Assembly (NCBI GenBank): GCA_965279075.1
Contig: CBDIHI010000010.1
Location: 310,001 to 374,000 of the forward strand
From: SZAS-79 sp965279075
GTDB lineage: Bacteria; Pseudomonadota; Gammaproteobacteria; Burkholderiales; SG8-39
Direction: 5' to 3'
DNA length: 64,000 nt
Shown here: in pieces, positions 40,096 to 48,630 of the stretch
Layout of the letters: each line of letters begins with the position of its first letter
Numbering within the stretch: position 1 is the stretch's first letter
Position numbers and translations under genes: made by a program
Notes under the pieces: generated by a model
The model's input: only the letters and a program-made list of their open reading frames with translations
What the model was told of the DNA's origin: nothing
Database searches by the model: none

Positions 40096-41567
40096 CAGGA
40101 ATCTCCCTTCGTGGGTTGAAATGTCGCAATGGACGGATGCTGCATGTCTCGCATTCGCGGGCGCGCCGGCGCGGGAAGCGCGCAGCGCAGGAACTCTCCA
40201 TGCCCGGACCGGCCATGGAACCTGCCTTCGGACCAGACCGTCTCGCCGCGGGAAATCGTGACCGCGGGCCAGCCTGTAACCTTCATGCCCTCGTAGGGCG
40301 TGTAATCCACTGCGTGGTGCAGCATTGAGTTTGTAATAGTCACTTCTCGCTTGTCGTCCCAGATCACCATGTCCGCGTCGCTTCCGACGGCAATCGTTCC
40401 TTTGCGCGGATAGAGGCCGTACATGCGCGCGGGGTTTGCCGCGGTGAGCGCCACAAACTGGTGCAGATCGATCCTTCCTTTGAGTACACCTTCGGAAAAC
40501 AAGAGCGGCAACCGGGTTTCGAGCCCTGGGATGCCGTTGGGTATGTACGGGAAAGCAACTTCCTTGCCATCGGGTTTCTTGCCGTGCGGATCTTCGTAGC
40601 GGAACGGGGCGTGATCGGACGAGAAGACCTGGAACACGCCGTTGGCGAGGGCGTCCCAGATCCGTTGCTGGTTGGCCTTGTCCCGTGGCGGCGGACTGCA
40701 TACGCACTTGGCGCCGTGGTATCCCTCCAGTCCCAGGGAGTCCGCCGTCAGGAAAAGGTACTGCGGGCAGGTTTCCGCATAAATATTCAAGCCGCGCCCG
40801 TGCGCCCAGCGAATCTGCTCGACCGCTTCGCCGCCGGACACGTGCACGATCAGGATCGGGACGTCGAGCAGTTCCGACAACGTGATCGCGCGATGGGTCG
40901 CCTCGCGTTCGACCGCCATGGGCCGCGAGTCGGCGTGGAACCGGGGAGCCGTGTGGCCCGCAGCGGTCAGTCGCGCGGTCAGCCAGGCAATCACATCGGA
41001 ATTCTCCGCGTGAACCATGACCATGCCGCCTTCGCGCCGCGCCACCTCCAGCACGTCGAGGATCTGCCCGTCCGACAACTTGAGATCATCGTAGGTCATG
41101 TAGATCTTGAACGAGGTATAGCCGTCACGGATCAGGCGCGGAAGTTCCTCGGCGAGCACCGCAGGCGAGGGGTCGCTGACGATGAGGTGGAATGCATAGT
41201 CGATGCAGGCTTTGCCCGTCGCGCGGCGATGATAGTCCTCCACGGCAGCGGAAAGGGAGTGGCCCTTGGCCTGGGCGGCAAACGGGATCACGGTGGTCGT
41301 GCCGCCGCAGGAGGCCGAGCGCGTGCCGGTCTCGAAGCCGTCGGCCATTCGCATGGGCTCCGGCATCGGCTGGTCGAGGTGGCAGTGGGCGTCTACGCCG
41401 CCAGGAAGTACATACCGGCCCGCGGCGTCGATCTCGCGCAAACCTTTTTCCAGGCGCTCACCGAGCGCTGCGATGCGACCAGCGCGTATGCCAATGTCGC
41501 ATTGCTGGATGTCACCCGCTGTCACCAGAGTGGCGTTGCGCACGACCAGGTCGAAAGGCCCGCTCAT
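40095..41567 (-). CDS. Dihydropyrimidinase/D-hydantoinase-family cyclic amidohydrolase
   Basis: 490 residues. Metal ligands of the binuclear zinc centre are visible: His61 and His63 (DAHCHLD), the carbamylated Lys154 (YTSFKIYMTYDD), His186 (MVHAEN), His242 (IVHVSGG) and Asp318 (SSDHAPF). It opens cyclic ureides such as dihydropyrimidines, hydantoins or related rings. It heads a minus-strand operon with the TRAP genes and amidase, and is divergent from a GntR regulator and a racemase-fold enzyme. Together they could import and degrade an N-heterocyclic acid. The C-terminal tail (RPRMRDMQHPS) is poorly conserved-looking. Confidence 0.9.
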   Translation of the reverse strand: MSGPFDLVVRNATLVTAGDIQQCDIGIRAGRIAALGERLEKGLREIDAAGRYVLPGGVDAHCHLDQPMPEPMRMADGFETGTRSASCGGTTTVIPFAAQAKGHSLSAAVEDYHRRATGKACIDYAFHLIVSDPSPAVLAEELPRLIRDGYTSFKIYMTYDDLKLSDGQILDVLEVARREGGMVMVHAENSDVIAWLTARLTAAGHTAPRFHADSRPMAVEREATHRAITLSELLDVPILIVHVSGGEAVEQIRWAHGRGLNIYAETCPQYLFLTADSLGLEGYHGAKCVCSPPPRDKANQQRIWDALANGVFQVFSSDHAPFRYEDPHGKKPDGKEVAFPYIPNGIPGLETRLPLLFSEGVLKGRIDLHQFVALTAANPARMYGLYPRKGTIAVGSDADMVIWDDKREVTITNSMLHHAVDYTPYEGMKVTGWPAVTISRGETVWSEGRFHGRSGHGEFLRCALPAPARPRMRDMQHPSIATFQPTKGDS

Positions 41568-41617
41568 CGGGTCGCGGGTAGGGTGGGATGCAAATTTTGT
41601 CTACAGGCTATTTTCAT

Positions 41618-41650
41618 ATTGGCGCCAATTAAGCTAAGATTGTGAACAAT
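41618..41650. promoter_or_regulatory. Two candidate GntR operators in a divergent promoter region
   Basis: A perfect palindrome ATTGGCGCCAAT (41618-41629) and an inverted repeat ATTGT-GA-ACAAT (41639-41650) lie in the 100-nt space between the hydantoinase operon and the GntR gene. The second resembles the TTGTATACAA-like sites of FCD-type GntR regulators. Either could control both directions. Confidence 0.5.
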
Positions 41651-41667
41651 TATTAGAGGCCTTGTCA

Positions 41668-42393
41668 ATGGGTTCCAACTTCCCGTCTGAACGCACCGCA
41701 GTTTCCCTGGCCCGAAAGGGTCGCGCCGCGCCGAGCGAGGATGCAATCTACGAGCGCATCCTCACCGCAATATTCGAGCACCGCCTACCGCCGGGGACCA
41801 AACTCGGCGAAGACCGCCTCGCGAGCATCTACCGGGTCAGCCGGGCGCGCATCCGGCGCGTGCTGCCGCGGCTGGCCCATGAGGGCGTGGTGACGCTCGA
41901 ACCGAACCGCGGGGCTTTTGTCGCAAGCCCGACTGTGACGGATGCGCGTGACGTGTTCGAAGCCCGGCGCATCATCGAACCCGGCATCGTCGAATGCCTC
42001 GTCGCACAGCCGGACCGGCGATCGGTGGTCGCGCGATTGCGCGAGCACGTCGCAGTCGAACGCAAGGCACGCGCTGCGGGAGACACGCGGGCAATCGTGC
42101 GCCTGTCCGGCGAATTTCACATGCTGATGGCCGAGATGACCGGCAATGCGTTGCTTGCCAAGACGATGCGCGAACTGGCGTCGCTCACGTGCCTCATCAT
42201 CGCCCTCTATGACAAGCCGTCGGTGCCGTCGTGCATCGGCGAGGAACACCGCGATATCGTCGATGCCCTTGCCGCGGGTGAATCCCACCGCGCCTCGAAG
42301 CTGATGGTTGAACACCTCGCCCACATCGAGGAGAACCTGGACCTGGCTTTGCCGGAGCAGGAACCCGTGGACCTCGAATCCGTACTGACCTGA
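41668..42393 (+). CDS. GntR-family transcriptional regulator, FCD subfamily
   Basis: 241 residues from the ATG at 41668, with AGAGG 8 nt upstream; a TTG two codons earlier is too close to that site. The N-terminal winged helix (AIYERILTAIFEHRLPPGTKLGEDRLASIYRVSRARIRRVLPRLAHEGVV) precedes an all-helical FCD ligand domain. In that domain EFHMLMAEMTGN and EEHRDIVDALAAGE carry the metal-binding histidines. Such regulators bind carboxylates. It is divergent from the hydantoinase-TRAP operon and 4 nt from the racemase-fold gene, so it probably controls both. Confidence 0.92.
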   Translation: MGSNFPSERTAVSLARKGRAAPSEDAIYERILTAIFEHRLPPGTKLGEDRLASIYRVSRARIRRVLPRLAHEGVVTLEPNRGAFVASPTVTDARDVFEARRIIEPGIVECLVAQPDRRSVVARLREHVAVERKARAAGDTRAIVRLSGEFHMLMAEMTGNALLAKTMRELASLTCLIIALYDKPSVPSCIGEEHRDIVDALAAGESHRASKLMVEHLAHIEENLDLALPEQEPVDLESVLT

Positions 42394-42397
42394 TCCC

Positions 42398-43144
42398 ATG
42401 ACGACTGCAAACTTACTGAAGAACCGCACTTTCCTCGGCATGCTCACGCCATCTTCCAACACGACCCTGGAGCCGGTCACGACCCGCATGCTTGCCGGGG
42501 TGGACGGCGTTACGCCGCATTTCGGGCGGTTTCGCGTAACGCAAATCGCATTGGGACAGGATGCGCTCGGGCAATTCGAATCGGAACCCATGCTGGCTGC
42601 GGCCGACCTGCTCGCCGATGCGCACTGCCATTCGATCTGCTGGAACGGGACGTCCGCCGGCTGGCTCGGTTTCGAGCGCGACCGGCAGCTTTGTGCGCAA
42701 ATCAAGGAACGCACCGGCATTGCGGCCTGTTCCTCTGTGCTGGCGCTCGAGGAGATATTTCGCCTGTCGGGCGTATCGCGATTTGGGTTGGTCTCGCCCT
42801 ATACGGAAGATGTACAGGCGGCGATCACGGCGAATTTTCGGCGGGAAGGGTTCGAATGCGTGGCCGAACGCCACCAGGGTCTGAGTGTAAATTTCGATTT
42901 TTCGGAGGTTGGCCCAGAAGCCATCGCTGCGATGGTGAGAGACGTGGCAAAGTCGCGCCCCCAGGCAATTACCGTGTTCTGCACGAATATGGATGGGGCT
43001 TCGCTCACTGCGGAACTGGAACGCGAAACCGGTATCCCGGTTTACGACACGATAGCAACGGCGGTCTGGGCGTCTCTGCGAACGGCGGGCATCGATCCGA
43101 AACGTATCCGGGGCTGGGGGCGGTTGTTTCGGGAACTGGGTTGA
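42398..43144 (+). CDS. Asp/Glu-racemase-fold enzyme resembling maleate isomerase / arylmalonate decarboxylase
   Basis: 248 residues. The opening LGMLTPSSNTTLEP is that of the maleate isomerase/arylmalonate decarboxylase branch. Racemases and maleate isomerase use two catalytic cysteines. Here the first position reads N-G-T-S-A-G (Gly84, Thr85, Ser86), and only the second, Cys195 in VFCTN, is kept; Tyr135 is in VSPYTEDV. That combination (Gly-Thr-Ser, Tyr, one Cys) is the one described for arylmalonate decarboxylase, a cofactor-free decarboxylase of disubstituted malonates. Other Cys residues (77, 81, 99, 111) lie nearby, so a displaced first Cys is not fully excluded. It follows the GntR gene by 4 nt. 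Confidence 0.82.
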   Translation: MTTANLLKNRTFLGMLTPSSNTTLEPVTTRMLAGVDGVTPHFGRFRVTQIALGQDALGQFESEPMLAAADLLADAHCHSICWNGTSAGWLGFERDRQLCAQIKERTGIAACSSVLALEEIFRLSGVSRFGLVSPYTEDVQAAITANFRREGFECVAERHQGLSVNFDFSEVGPEAIAAMVRDVAKSRPQAITVFCTNMDGASLTAELERETGIPVYDTIATAVWASLRTAGIDPKRIRGWGRLFRELG

Positions 43145-43502
43145 TGGAGGGTAGGCATGAAATGCATAAGCGAGGCAGGACGAACCACGCTGGCGGACTG
43201 ATCTTCAGACGGCGGCCTCAGGGGAGGTAAGCCCCCGCCACTTCGCTGGCCGGTAGCAGGGAAATCGGCAGCGTGATGCGGCGCAGTAGAGGCGAGACTC
43301 TCCGGATCGGCGTGCTGTCTTTGGCCTGGGAACTGACGCTCACGAGACGACGATGACGAGAGGGGCGGTCTGCAGTGCACCCGAATCACTTTTCGCCGGA
43401 CCGCCTCTGCGAAAGAGACTCGCGGGGCGCGAAGTCCACGCAGGCTGATGGCAGCATATTGCCCGGAGAGCCGCGCCTGGCGCGGACCTTGGGTAAAAAG
43501 TG
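43145..43502. other. Intergenic stretch with no convincing gene
   Basis: A 358-nt gap between the racemase-fold gene and hutG, which faces it. Short frames exist on both strands, but none has a ribosome-binding site plus protein-like composition. A GC-rich near-palindrome, ccgcgcc-t-ggcgcgg, lies near 43472-43486. Its 1-nt centre is too tight for a normal hairpin, and no T tract follows it on either strand. I see no RNA gene or mobile element here. Confidence 0.4.
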
Positions 43503-44294
43503 TCAGTATTGGGCGAACCCGAGAAAAGCCTCGACCATGGCCCTGAGGTGCGGCCGCACCTCGTTCGCGCGGTCTTCGCGAAACCCGAACGGCGGCGGCT
43601 CGTCCATGTAGGTAATCTCGGAAAGCTCCAGCTGCACCGCGTGCACGCCGTCAGCCGGCTTGCCGTAGGTGCGGGTGATGTAGCCGCCGGTGAAGCGCCC
43701 GTTCAGCACAGCCGTGTAGCCGCGTGCAGCCGCGGCGATCTCGATCATCTTCGCGCCGATCTCGGGCCTGCAGGATGCGCCGTTGGCCGTACCGAGGTTG
43801 AAGTCGGTCAGCTTGCCGTTGAAGAACCGCGGAACGACCGAGGCGATCGAATGCGCGTCCCACAGCAGCGCCACCCCGTGCTGCGCCTTGAGGCGCGCGA
43901 GTTCTTCCTGCAGTTTCGCGTGATAGGGCTTCCAATAGGTGCGCACGCGATCGCGGATCTCCGTCTCGTCCGGCTCCTCGCTCATGCGATACAGCGGCTG
44001 CTTGGCGAACGTGTCGATGGGGCACAGGCCCGTGGTGTCCTGGCCGGGATAGAGGTTGGCGTTGTCCGGCGGGCGGTTGAGGTCGACAACGTAGCGCGAG
44101 TGCGTGGCGACCAGCACCGAGGCGCCAAGCGCATCGGCGAAATCGTAGAGCTGCTCGAGGTGCCAGTCGGTGTCCGGCACGGTGCGCGCGATCGGCATCA
44201 TGCGGCGCGCCAGCGCATCGGGCAGGTGGGTGCCGACGTGCGGCATCGAGAGCAGCAGCGGCGCGGTGCCCTGCCTGAATTTGAATGGGTCCAT
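43503..44294 (-). CDS. hutG: N-formylglutamate deformylase
   Basis: 263 residues. It releases formate from N-formylglutamate, the last step of the five-step histidine pathway. Recognised by LLLSMPHVGTHLP, PDTDWHLEQLYDF, VVDLNRPPDNANLYPGQDTTGLCP and LLWDAHSIASVVP, which hold the conserved His and Asp residues of the FGase family, and by FTGGYITRTYGKP. It is the last gene of the hut operon, 9 nt after hutH. Its presence implies a formiminoglutamate deiminase (hutF), which is not in this window. Confidence 0.95.
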   Translation of the reverse strand: MDPFKFRQGTAPLLLSMPHVGTHLPDALARRMMPIARTVPDTDWHLEQLYDFADALGASVLVATHSRYVVDLNRPPDNANLYPGQDTTGLCPIDTFAKQPLYRMSEEPDETEIRDRVRTYWKPYHAKLQEELARLKAQHGVALLWDAHSIASVVPRFFNGKLTDFNLGTANGASCRPEIGAKMIEIAAAARGYTAVLNGRFTGGYITRTYGKPADGVHAVQLELSEITYMDEPPPFGFREDRANEVRPHLRAMVEAFLGFAQY

Positions 44295-44303
44295 GGGGGA
44301 ATT

Positions 44304-45833
44304 CTAGCCCGAGGGCAGCAGGCCGGCCGCTTCGCGCGTGTAGCTGCCGCCTGCGACGAGCCGCTTGATCGCTTCGATGTCGGGAGCGAAGAGGCGGTCC
44401 TCGGCGTAGAACGGCACCTTCGCGCGGATTCCGGCCATCGCGCGCTGCAGGGGCTGCGAGGTCTCCAGCGGCGCGCGAAAATCCACGCCCTGCGCCGCGG
44501 CAAGCAGCTCGATCGCCACGATGCCGCAGGTGTTGTCCGCCATGTCCGCGAGGCGCCGCGCAGCGAAGGTCGCCATGCTGACGTGGTCCTCCTGGTTGGC
44601 CGAGGTCGGCAGGCTGTCGACACTCGCCGGGTGGGCGAGGGACTTGTTTTCGCTCGCGAGCGCGGCGGCCGTGACCTGCGCGATCATGAAGCCCGAATTG
44701 AGGCCGCCGTGCTCCACGAGGAAGGGCGGCAGGCGGCTGATGCTCGCGTCGATCAGCAATGCGATGCGGCGCTCGGACAGCGCGCCGATTTCGGCGATCG
44801 CCAGTGCGAGGGTGTCCGCGGCGAGCGCCACCGGCTCCGCATGGAAATTTCCGCCGGACAGCACTTCGCCGGTGTCGGGAAATACGAGCGGGTTGTCTGA
44901 CACGCCGTTGGCTTCGATCTCGAGCGTCCTCGCCGCCGAGCGCAGGACGTCCAGGCACGCGCCCATGACCTGTGGCTGGCAGCGCAGCGAATACGGGTCC
45001 TGCACGCGGTCGTCGCCCGAGAGGTGCGAGGCGCGGATGCCGCTGCCCGAGAGCAGGTCGCGATAGCGCGTCGCAACCGCCACCTGGCCGGGCTGGCCGC
45101 GCAGCTCGTGGATGCGCGCGTCGAACGGCGCGTCGCTGCCCATCGCAGCGTCCACCGAGAGCGCACCCGCGACGACGGCCGCGGCGTAAACGTCTTCGGC
45201 CGCGAAGAGTCCGAGCAGCGCGAGCGCGGTGGAAACCTGGGTGCCGTTCAGCAGCGCGAGGCCTTCCTTGGGGCGCAGCGCAAGGGCCTTGACGCCGGCG
45301 TGCGAGAGGCCTTCGGCCGCCGGGACGACGCGGCCCTCGACCCGTACCTCGCCCACGCCGATCAGCGCGCAGGACATGTGCGCGAGCGGCGCAAGGTCGC
45401 CTGAGGCGCCGACCGACCCCTTGGAAGGGATGCACGGATAGGCGCGGCTGTTGTACAGGGCGACGAGCGCGTTGACGGTATCTTCATGCACGCCGGAATG
45501 CCCCTTGGCGAGGCTTGCGATCTTCAGCACGAGGATCAGCCGCACAGCATCGTCGTCGAGTAGCGGACCCGTGCCGGCCGCGTGCGACAGGACGAGGTTG
45601 GTCTGGAGCTTCGACAAGTCCTCGTTCGAGATCCGCGACTGCGCGAGCTTGCCGAACCCCGTGTTGATGCCGTAGGCGGGCTCGCCCGCGGCGACGATCT
45701 TCTCGATGGCCGAGACGCCGGCCGCAAGCCCCGGCACGCAGGCCGGGTCCAGCGCGATCGGCGGCGCTTCGCGCGCGATGCGCCGCAGGCCGGCAAGGGT
45801 GAGGGGAATGCGCCCGACGAGGATCGTATCCAC
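44304..45833 (-). CDS. hutH: Histidine ammonia-lyase
   Basis: 509 residues from GTG 45833, which shares a base with the hutU stop (TAGTG); the open frame beyond is a hutU shadow. It converts histidine to urocanate and ammonia using the autocatalytic MIO group formed from Ala-Ser-Gly at 143-145 (GSVGASGDLAPLAHM). YGINTGFGKLA, ALLNGTQVSTA and QDPYSLRCQPQVMG are the standard active-site segments. Coupled to hutU just upstream. Confidence 0.97.
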   Translation of the reverse strand: MDTILVGRIPLTLAGLRRIAREAPPIALDPACVPGLAAGVSAIEKIVAAGEPAYGINTGFGKLAQSRISNEDLSKLQTNLVLSHAAGTGPLLDDDAVRLILVLKIASLAKGHSGVHEDTVNALVALYNSRAYPCIPSKGSVGASGDLAPLAHMSCALIGVGEVRVEGRVVPAAEGLSHAGVKALALRPKEGLALLNGTQVSTALALLGLFAAEDVYAAAVVAGALSVDAAMGSDAPFDARIHELRGQPGQVAVATRYRDLLSGSGIRASHLSGDDRVQDPYSLRCQPQVMGACLDVLRSAARTLEIEANGVSDNPLVFPDTGEVLSGGNFHAEPVALAADTLALAIAEIGALSERRIALLIDASISRLPPFLVEHGGLNSGFMIAQVTAAALASENKSLAHPASVDSLPTSANQEDHVSMATFAARRLADMADNTCGIVAIELLAAAQGVDFRAPLETSQPLQRAMAGIRAKVPFYAEDRLFAPDIEAIKRLVAGGSYTREAAGLLPSG

Positions 45834-47500
45834 TAGCGGATCATCGGCAGGTTGAGGCCCTGTTCCTTCGAGCAGCGGATCGCGTCCTCGTAGCCTGCGT
45901 CCGCATGCCGCATCACGCCGGTGGCCGGATCGTTCCACAGCACGCGGGCCAGGCGCTTGTCGGCTTCTGCGGTGCCGTCGCAGACGATCACCATGCCCGC
46001 GTGCTGCGAGTACCCCATGCCGACGCCGCCGCCATGGTGCAGCGACACCCAGGTCGCACCGCTCGCGCAGTTGAGGAGGGCGTTGAGCATCGCCCAGTCG
46101 GACACGGCGTCCGAGCCGTCGCGCATGGATTCGGTCTCGCGGTTGGGGCTGGCGACGGATCCCGAATCGAGGTGGTCGCGGCCGATGACCACGGGCGCCT
46201 TGAGTTCGCCCTTGCGGACCATCTCGTTGAAGGCGAGGCCGACGCGGTGGCGGTCGCCGAGCCCGATCCACAGGATGCGTGCGGGCAGGCCCTGGAAGTG
46301 GATCCGCTTGCCCGCCATGTCTAGCCAGTTGTGCAGGTGCCGGTCGTCGGGGAAGAGTTCGCGCACCTTGGCGTCGGTCTTCGCGATGTCCTCGGGGTCG
46401 CCGGACAGCGCCGCCCAGCGGAACGGCCCGATGCCCCTGCAGAAGAGCGGCCGGATATAGGCGGGTACGAAGCCGGGGAAGTCGAACGCGTTCTTAACAC
46501 CGACGTTGAAGGCTTCCTGGCGGATGTTGTTGCCGTAGTCGACGCAGGGGATGCCCATCGACTGGAAGCCGAGGATGGCGCGCACCTGGTTGGCCATCGC
46601 TTCGCGCGCCGAGATCGCGACTTCCCCGGGGTCGGTCTTCCTCAGGTCCTTCCAGCGCTCGAGAGACCAGTGCTCGGGCAGGTAGCCGTTGGCGGGGTCG
46701 TGCGCGGAGGTCTGGTCGGTGACGAGAGCGGGTTTCATGCCGCCGGCCCGTGCACGCTTGAGGATCTCGGGGTAGACCTCGGCGGCGTTGCCCACCAGCC
46801 CGACCGAGACCGCGCGGCCTTCCGATTCGGCGCGCTGCAGGATCGCGTAGGCTTCCTCCAGCGTGTCGGCGCGCTCGTCGAGGTAGCCGGTGCGCAGGCG
46901 CATGTCGATGCGGGTGGGGTCGCATTCGATCGCCAGCATCGACGCGCCGGCCATAGTGGCCGCGAGCGGCTGGGCGCCGCCCATGCCGCCCAGTCCCCCG
47001 GTCAGGATCCACTTGCCCTTCCAGTCGCCGCCGTAGTGCTGGCGGCCGGCTTCGGCAAAAGTTTCGTAGGTGCCCTGCACGATGCCCTGGCTGCCGATAT
47101 AGATCCACGAGCCGGCCGTCATCTGGCCGTACATCATCAGGCCCTTGCGGTCGAGCTCGTTGAAGTGTTCCCACGTCGCCCAGTGCGGGACGAGGTTCGA
47201 GTTCGCGATCAGCACGCGCGGCGCGTCGGCGTGCGTCCTGAATACGCCGACCGGCTTGCCCGACTGCACGAGCAGCGTCTCGTCGCCCTCCAGCGCCCGC
47301 AGGCTCGCGACGATCTGGTCGAAGCAGTCCCAGTTGCGCGCGGCCTTGCCGATGCCGCCGTAAACGACCAGTTCCTCGGGCCGCTCGGCGACTTCGGGAT
47401 CGAGGTTGTTCATCAGCATCCGCAGGGGTGCCTCGGTCAGCCAGCTCTTCGCCGACAGCGTCGTCCCACGCGGGGCGCGGATCACTCGTTTCTCAGTCAT
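45833..47500 (-). CDS. hutU: Urocanate hydratase
   Basis: 555 residues from the ATG at 47500, overlapping the MetE-like stop as ATGA. It converts urocanate to imidazolonepropionate with tightly bound NAD+. Key stretches are VYGGIGKAARNW, the NAD-binding LTGGLGGMGGAQPLA, VDYGNNIRQEAFN, and the C-terminal SLHHGGGVGMGYSQHAGMVIVCDG. Length and ends agree with bacterial HutU. It is the third gene of the hut operon. Confidence 0.98.
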   Translation of the reverse strand: MTEKRVIRAPRGTTLSAKSWLTEAPLRMLMNNLDPEVAERPEELVVYGGIGKAARNWDCFDQIVASLRALEGDETLLVQSGKPVGVFRTHADAPRVLIANSNLVPHWATWEHFNELDRKGLMMYGQMTAGSWIYIGSQGIVQGTYETFAEAGRQHYGGDWKGKWILTGGLGGMGGAQPLAATMAGASMLAIECDPTRIDMRLRTGYLDERADTLEEAYAILQRAESEGRAVSVGLVGNAAEVYPEILKRARAGGMKPALVTDQTSAHDPANGYLPEHWSLERWKDLRKTDPGEVAISAREAMANQVRAILGFQSMGIPCVDYGNNIRQEAFNVGVKNAFDFPGFVPAYIRPLFCRGIGPFRWAALSGDPEDIAKTDAKVRELFPDDRHLHNWLDMAGKRIHFQGLPARILWIGLGDRHRVGLAFNEMVRKGELKAPVVIGRDHLDSGSVASPNRETESMRDGSDAVSDWAMLNALLNCASGATWVSLHHGGGVGMGYSQHAGMVIVCDGTAEADKRLARVLWNDPATGVMRHADAGYEDAIRCSKEQGLNLPMIR

Positions 47501-48630
47501 TGGTTCCCCCATACCTGGCGGGCGGTCTCGAGCATCACGTCGAGCTTGGCCCATTGTTCGTCTTCCGTGAGCATGTTGCCGGCGATGCCTGAGGCGAATC
47601 CGCACTGCGGGCTGAGCGCAAGCTGGCCGACGTCGATGAAGCGGCTCGCGTCCTCGATCCGGCGCTTCAGTTCGTCGACGGTCTCGACCCGGCCGGTCTT
47701 GGTGGTGATCAGGCCGAGCACCACGATCACGCCTTTCGGAACGTAGCGCAGCGGCTCGAAGCCGCCGGCACGCTCGGTGTCGTACTCGAGCAGCAGGCGG
47801 TCGAACTTCAGGCTGCCGAACAGGCGCTCGGCGATCGGGTCGTACTTGCCTTCGCGGTGCCACATGCTGGCCCGGTTGCCGCGGCAGATGTGCAGGCTGA
47901 AGGTGGCCATGCCATTGAGCCCGGCGATCACTGCGTTGTCGGCGGCGATGGCCCGGTCGAGGTTCTTCAGCGGGTCTTCGCCGCGCGAACGCAGTCGCTC
48001 CAGCGTGGGCGGATCCACGTAGCCGGTGTAGCTCGGCTCGTCGATCTGCACGTGAGTGCAACCGGCATCCACGAGCTGGACGACCATCTGCCGCTGGATG
48101 GCCACCACGTCGGCGAGGAAGGCGTCGGAATCCGGGTAGAGCGCCTTGGAGCCCGTGATGTCACACATCTGGCATACGCGGTCCGGGCCCATCATCGGGA
48201 TCTTCACGGGGCGCTTCGCGACCGAGGCCGCAAACCGGTACTCGTCCAGGGGGAAGCTGCGAAGCAACTTCAGTTTTTCGGTGACCGGGGTCTGGAAGGA
48301 AAGGACAGCGTCCTCGCCCTTGTGCATCGGGGTCTCGTTCGGCGCGAGGTTGCCCGGGTTCTGCTTGAAGTTCAGCCACGACGTGTTCCACATGTCGAAG
48401 CCGGCCACCTCGGAAAAGCTCACCTGCCAGTTCAGGCGCCGGTATTCGCCGTCGGTGACGACAGGCAGGCCATGCGACTCCTCCCTTGCGACGAGTTCGC
48501 TGATCGCCGCGTCCTGAGCGGCGTTCAGCGCTTCGCGCGTCATCTGGCCGGTGGCATGGCGCATGAAGGCGGCCTTCAGGTCTTCGGGCCGCAGCAGGCT
48601 GCCGACGTGGTCAACACGTATCGTGCTCAT
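47497..48630 (-). CDS. MetE C-terminal-domain-like zinc protein (cobalamin-independent methionine synthase family)
   Basis: 377 residues, about the size of one MetE barrel and lacking the MetE N-terminal half. The four zinc ligands of MetE are all recognisable: His247 and Cys249 (SLHICRGN), Glu282 (LLLEYD) and Cys343 (PQCGFAS). The substrate-binding IDEPSYTGY is at 197-205. The N-terminal HVGSLLRP is typical of the group. These stand-alone proteins transfer methyl groups in some pathways, but their role is mostly unassigned. It overlaps hutC upstream and hutU downstream by ATGA, so it is an integral gene of the hut operon, which is not expected for histidine breakdown. Confidence 0.88.
   Translation of the reverse strand: MSTIRVDHVGSLLRPEDLKAAFMRHATGQMTREALNAAQDAAISELVAREESHGLPVVTDGEYRRLNWQVSFSEVAGFDMWNTSWLNFKQNPGNLAPNETPMHKGEDAVLSFQTPVTEKLKLLRSFPLDEYRFAASVAKRPVKIPMMGPDRVCQMCDITGSKALYPDSDAFLADVVAIQRQMVVQLVDAGCTHVQIDEPSYTGYVDPPTLERLRSRGEDPLKNLDRAIAADNAVIAGLNGMATFSLHICRGNRASMWHREGKYDPIAERLFGSLKFDRLLLEYDTERAGGFEPLRYVPKGVIVVLGLITTKTGRVETVDELKRRIEDASRFIDVGQLALSPQCGFASGIAGNMLTEDEQWAKLDVMLETARQVWGNQ

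Noticed and set aside
42691..43230. A 179-residue plus-strand frame extending past the racemase-fold gene
   Set aside because: It overlaps that gene in another frame and has no motif or ribosome-binding site; the extension alone is too weak to call a gene.
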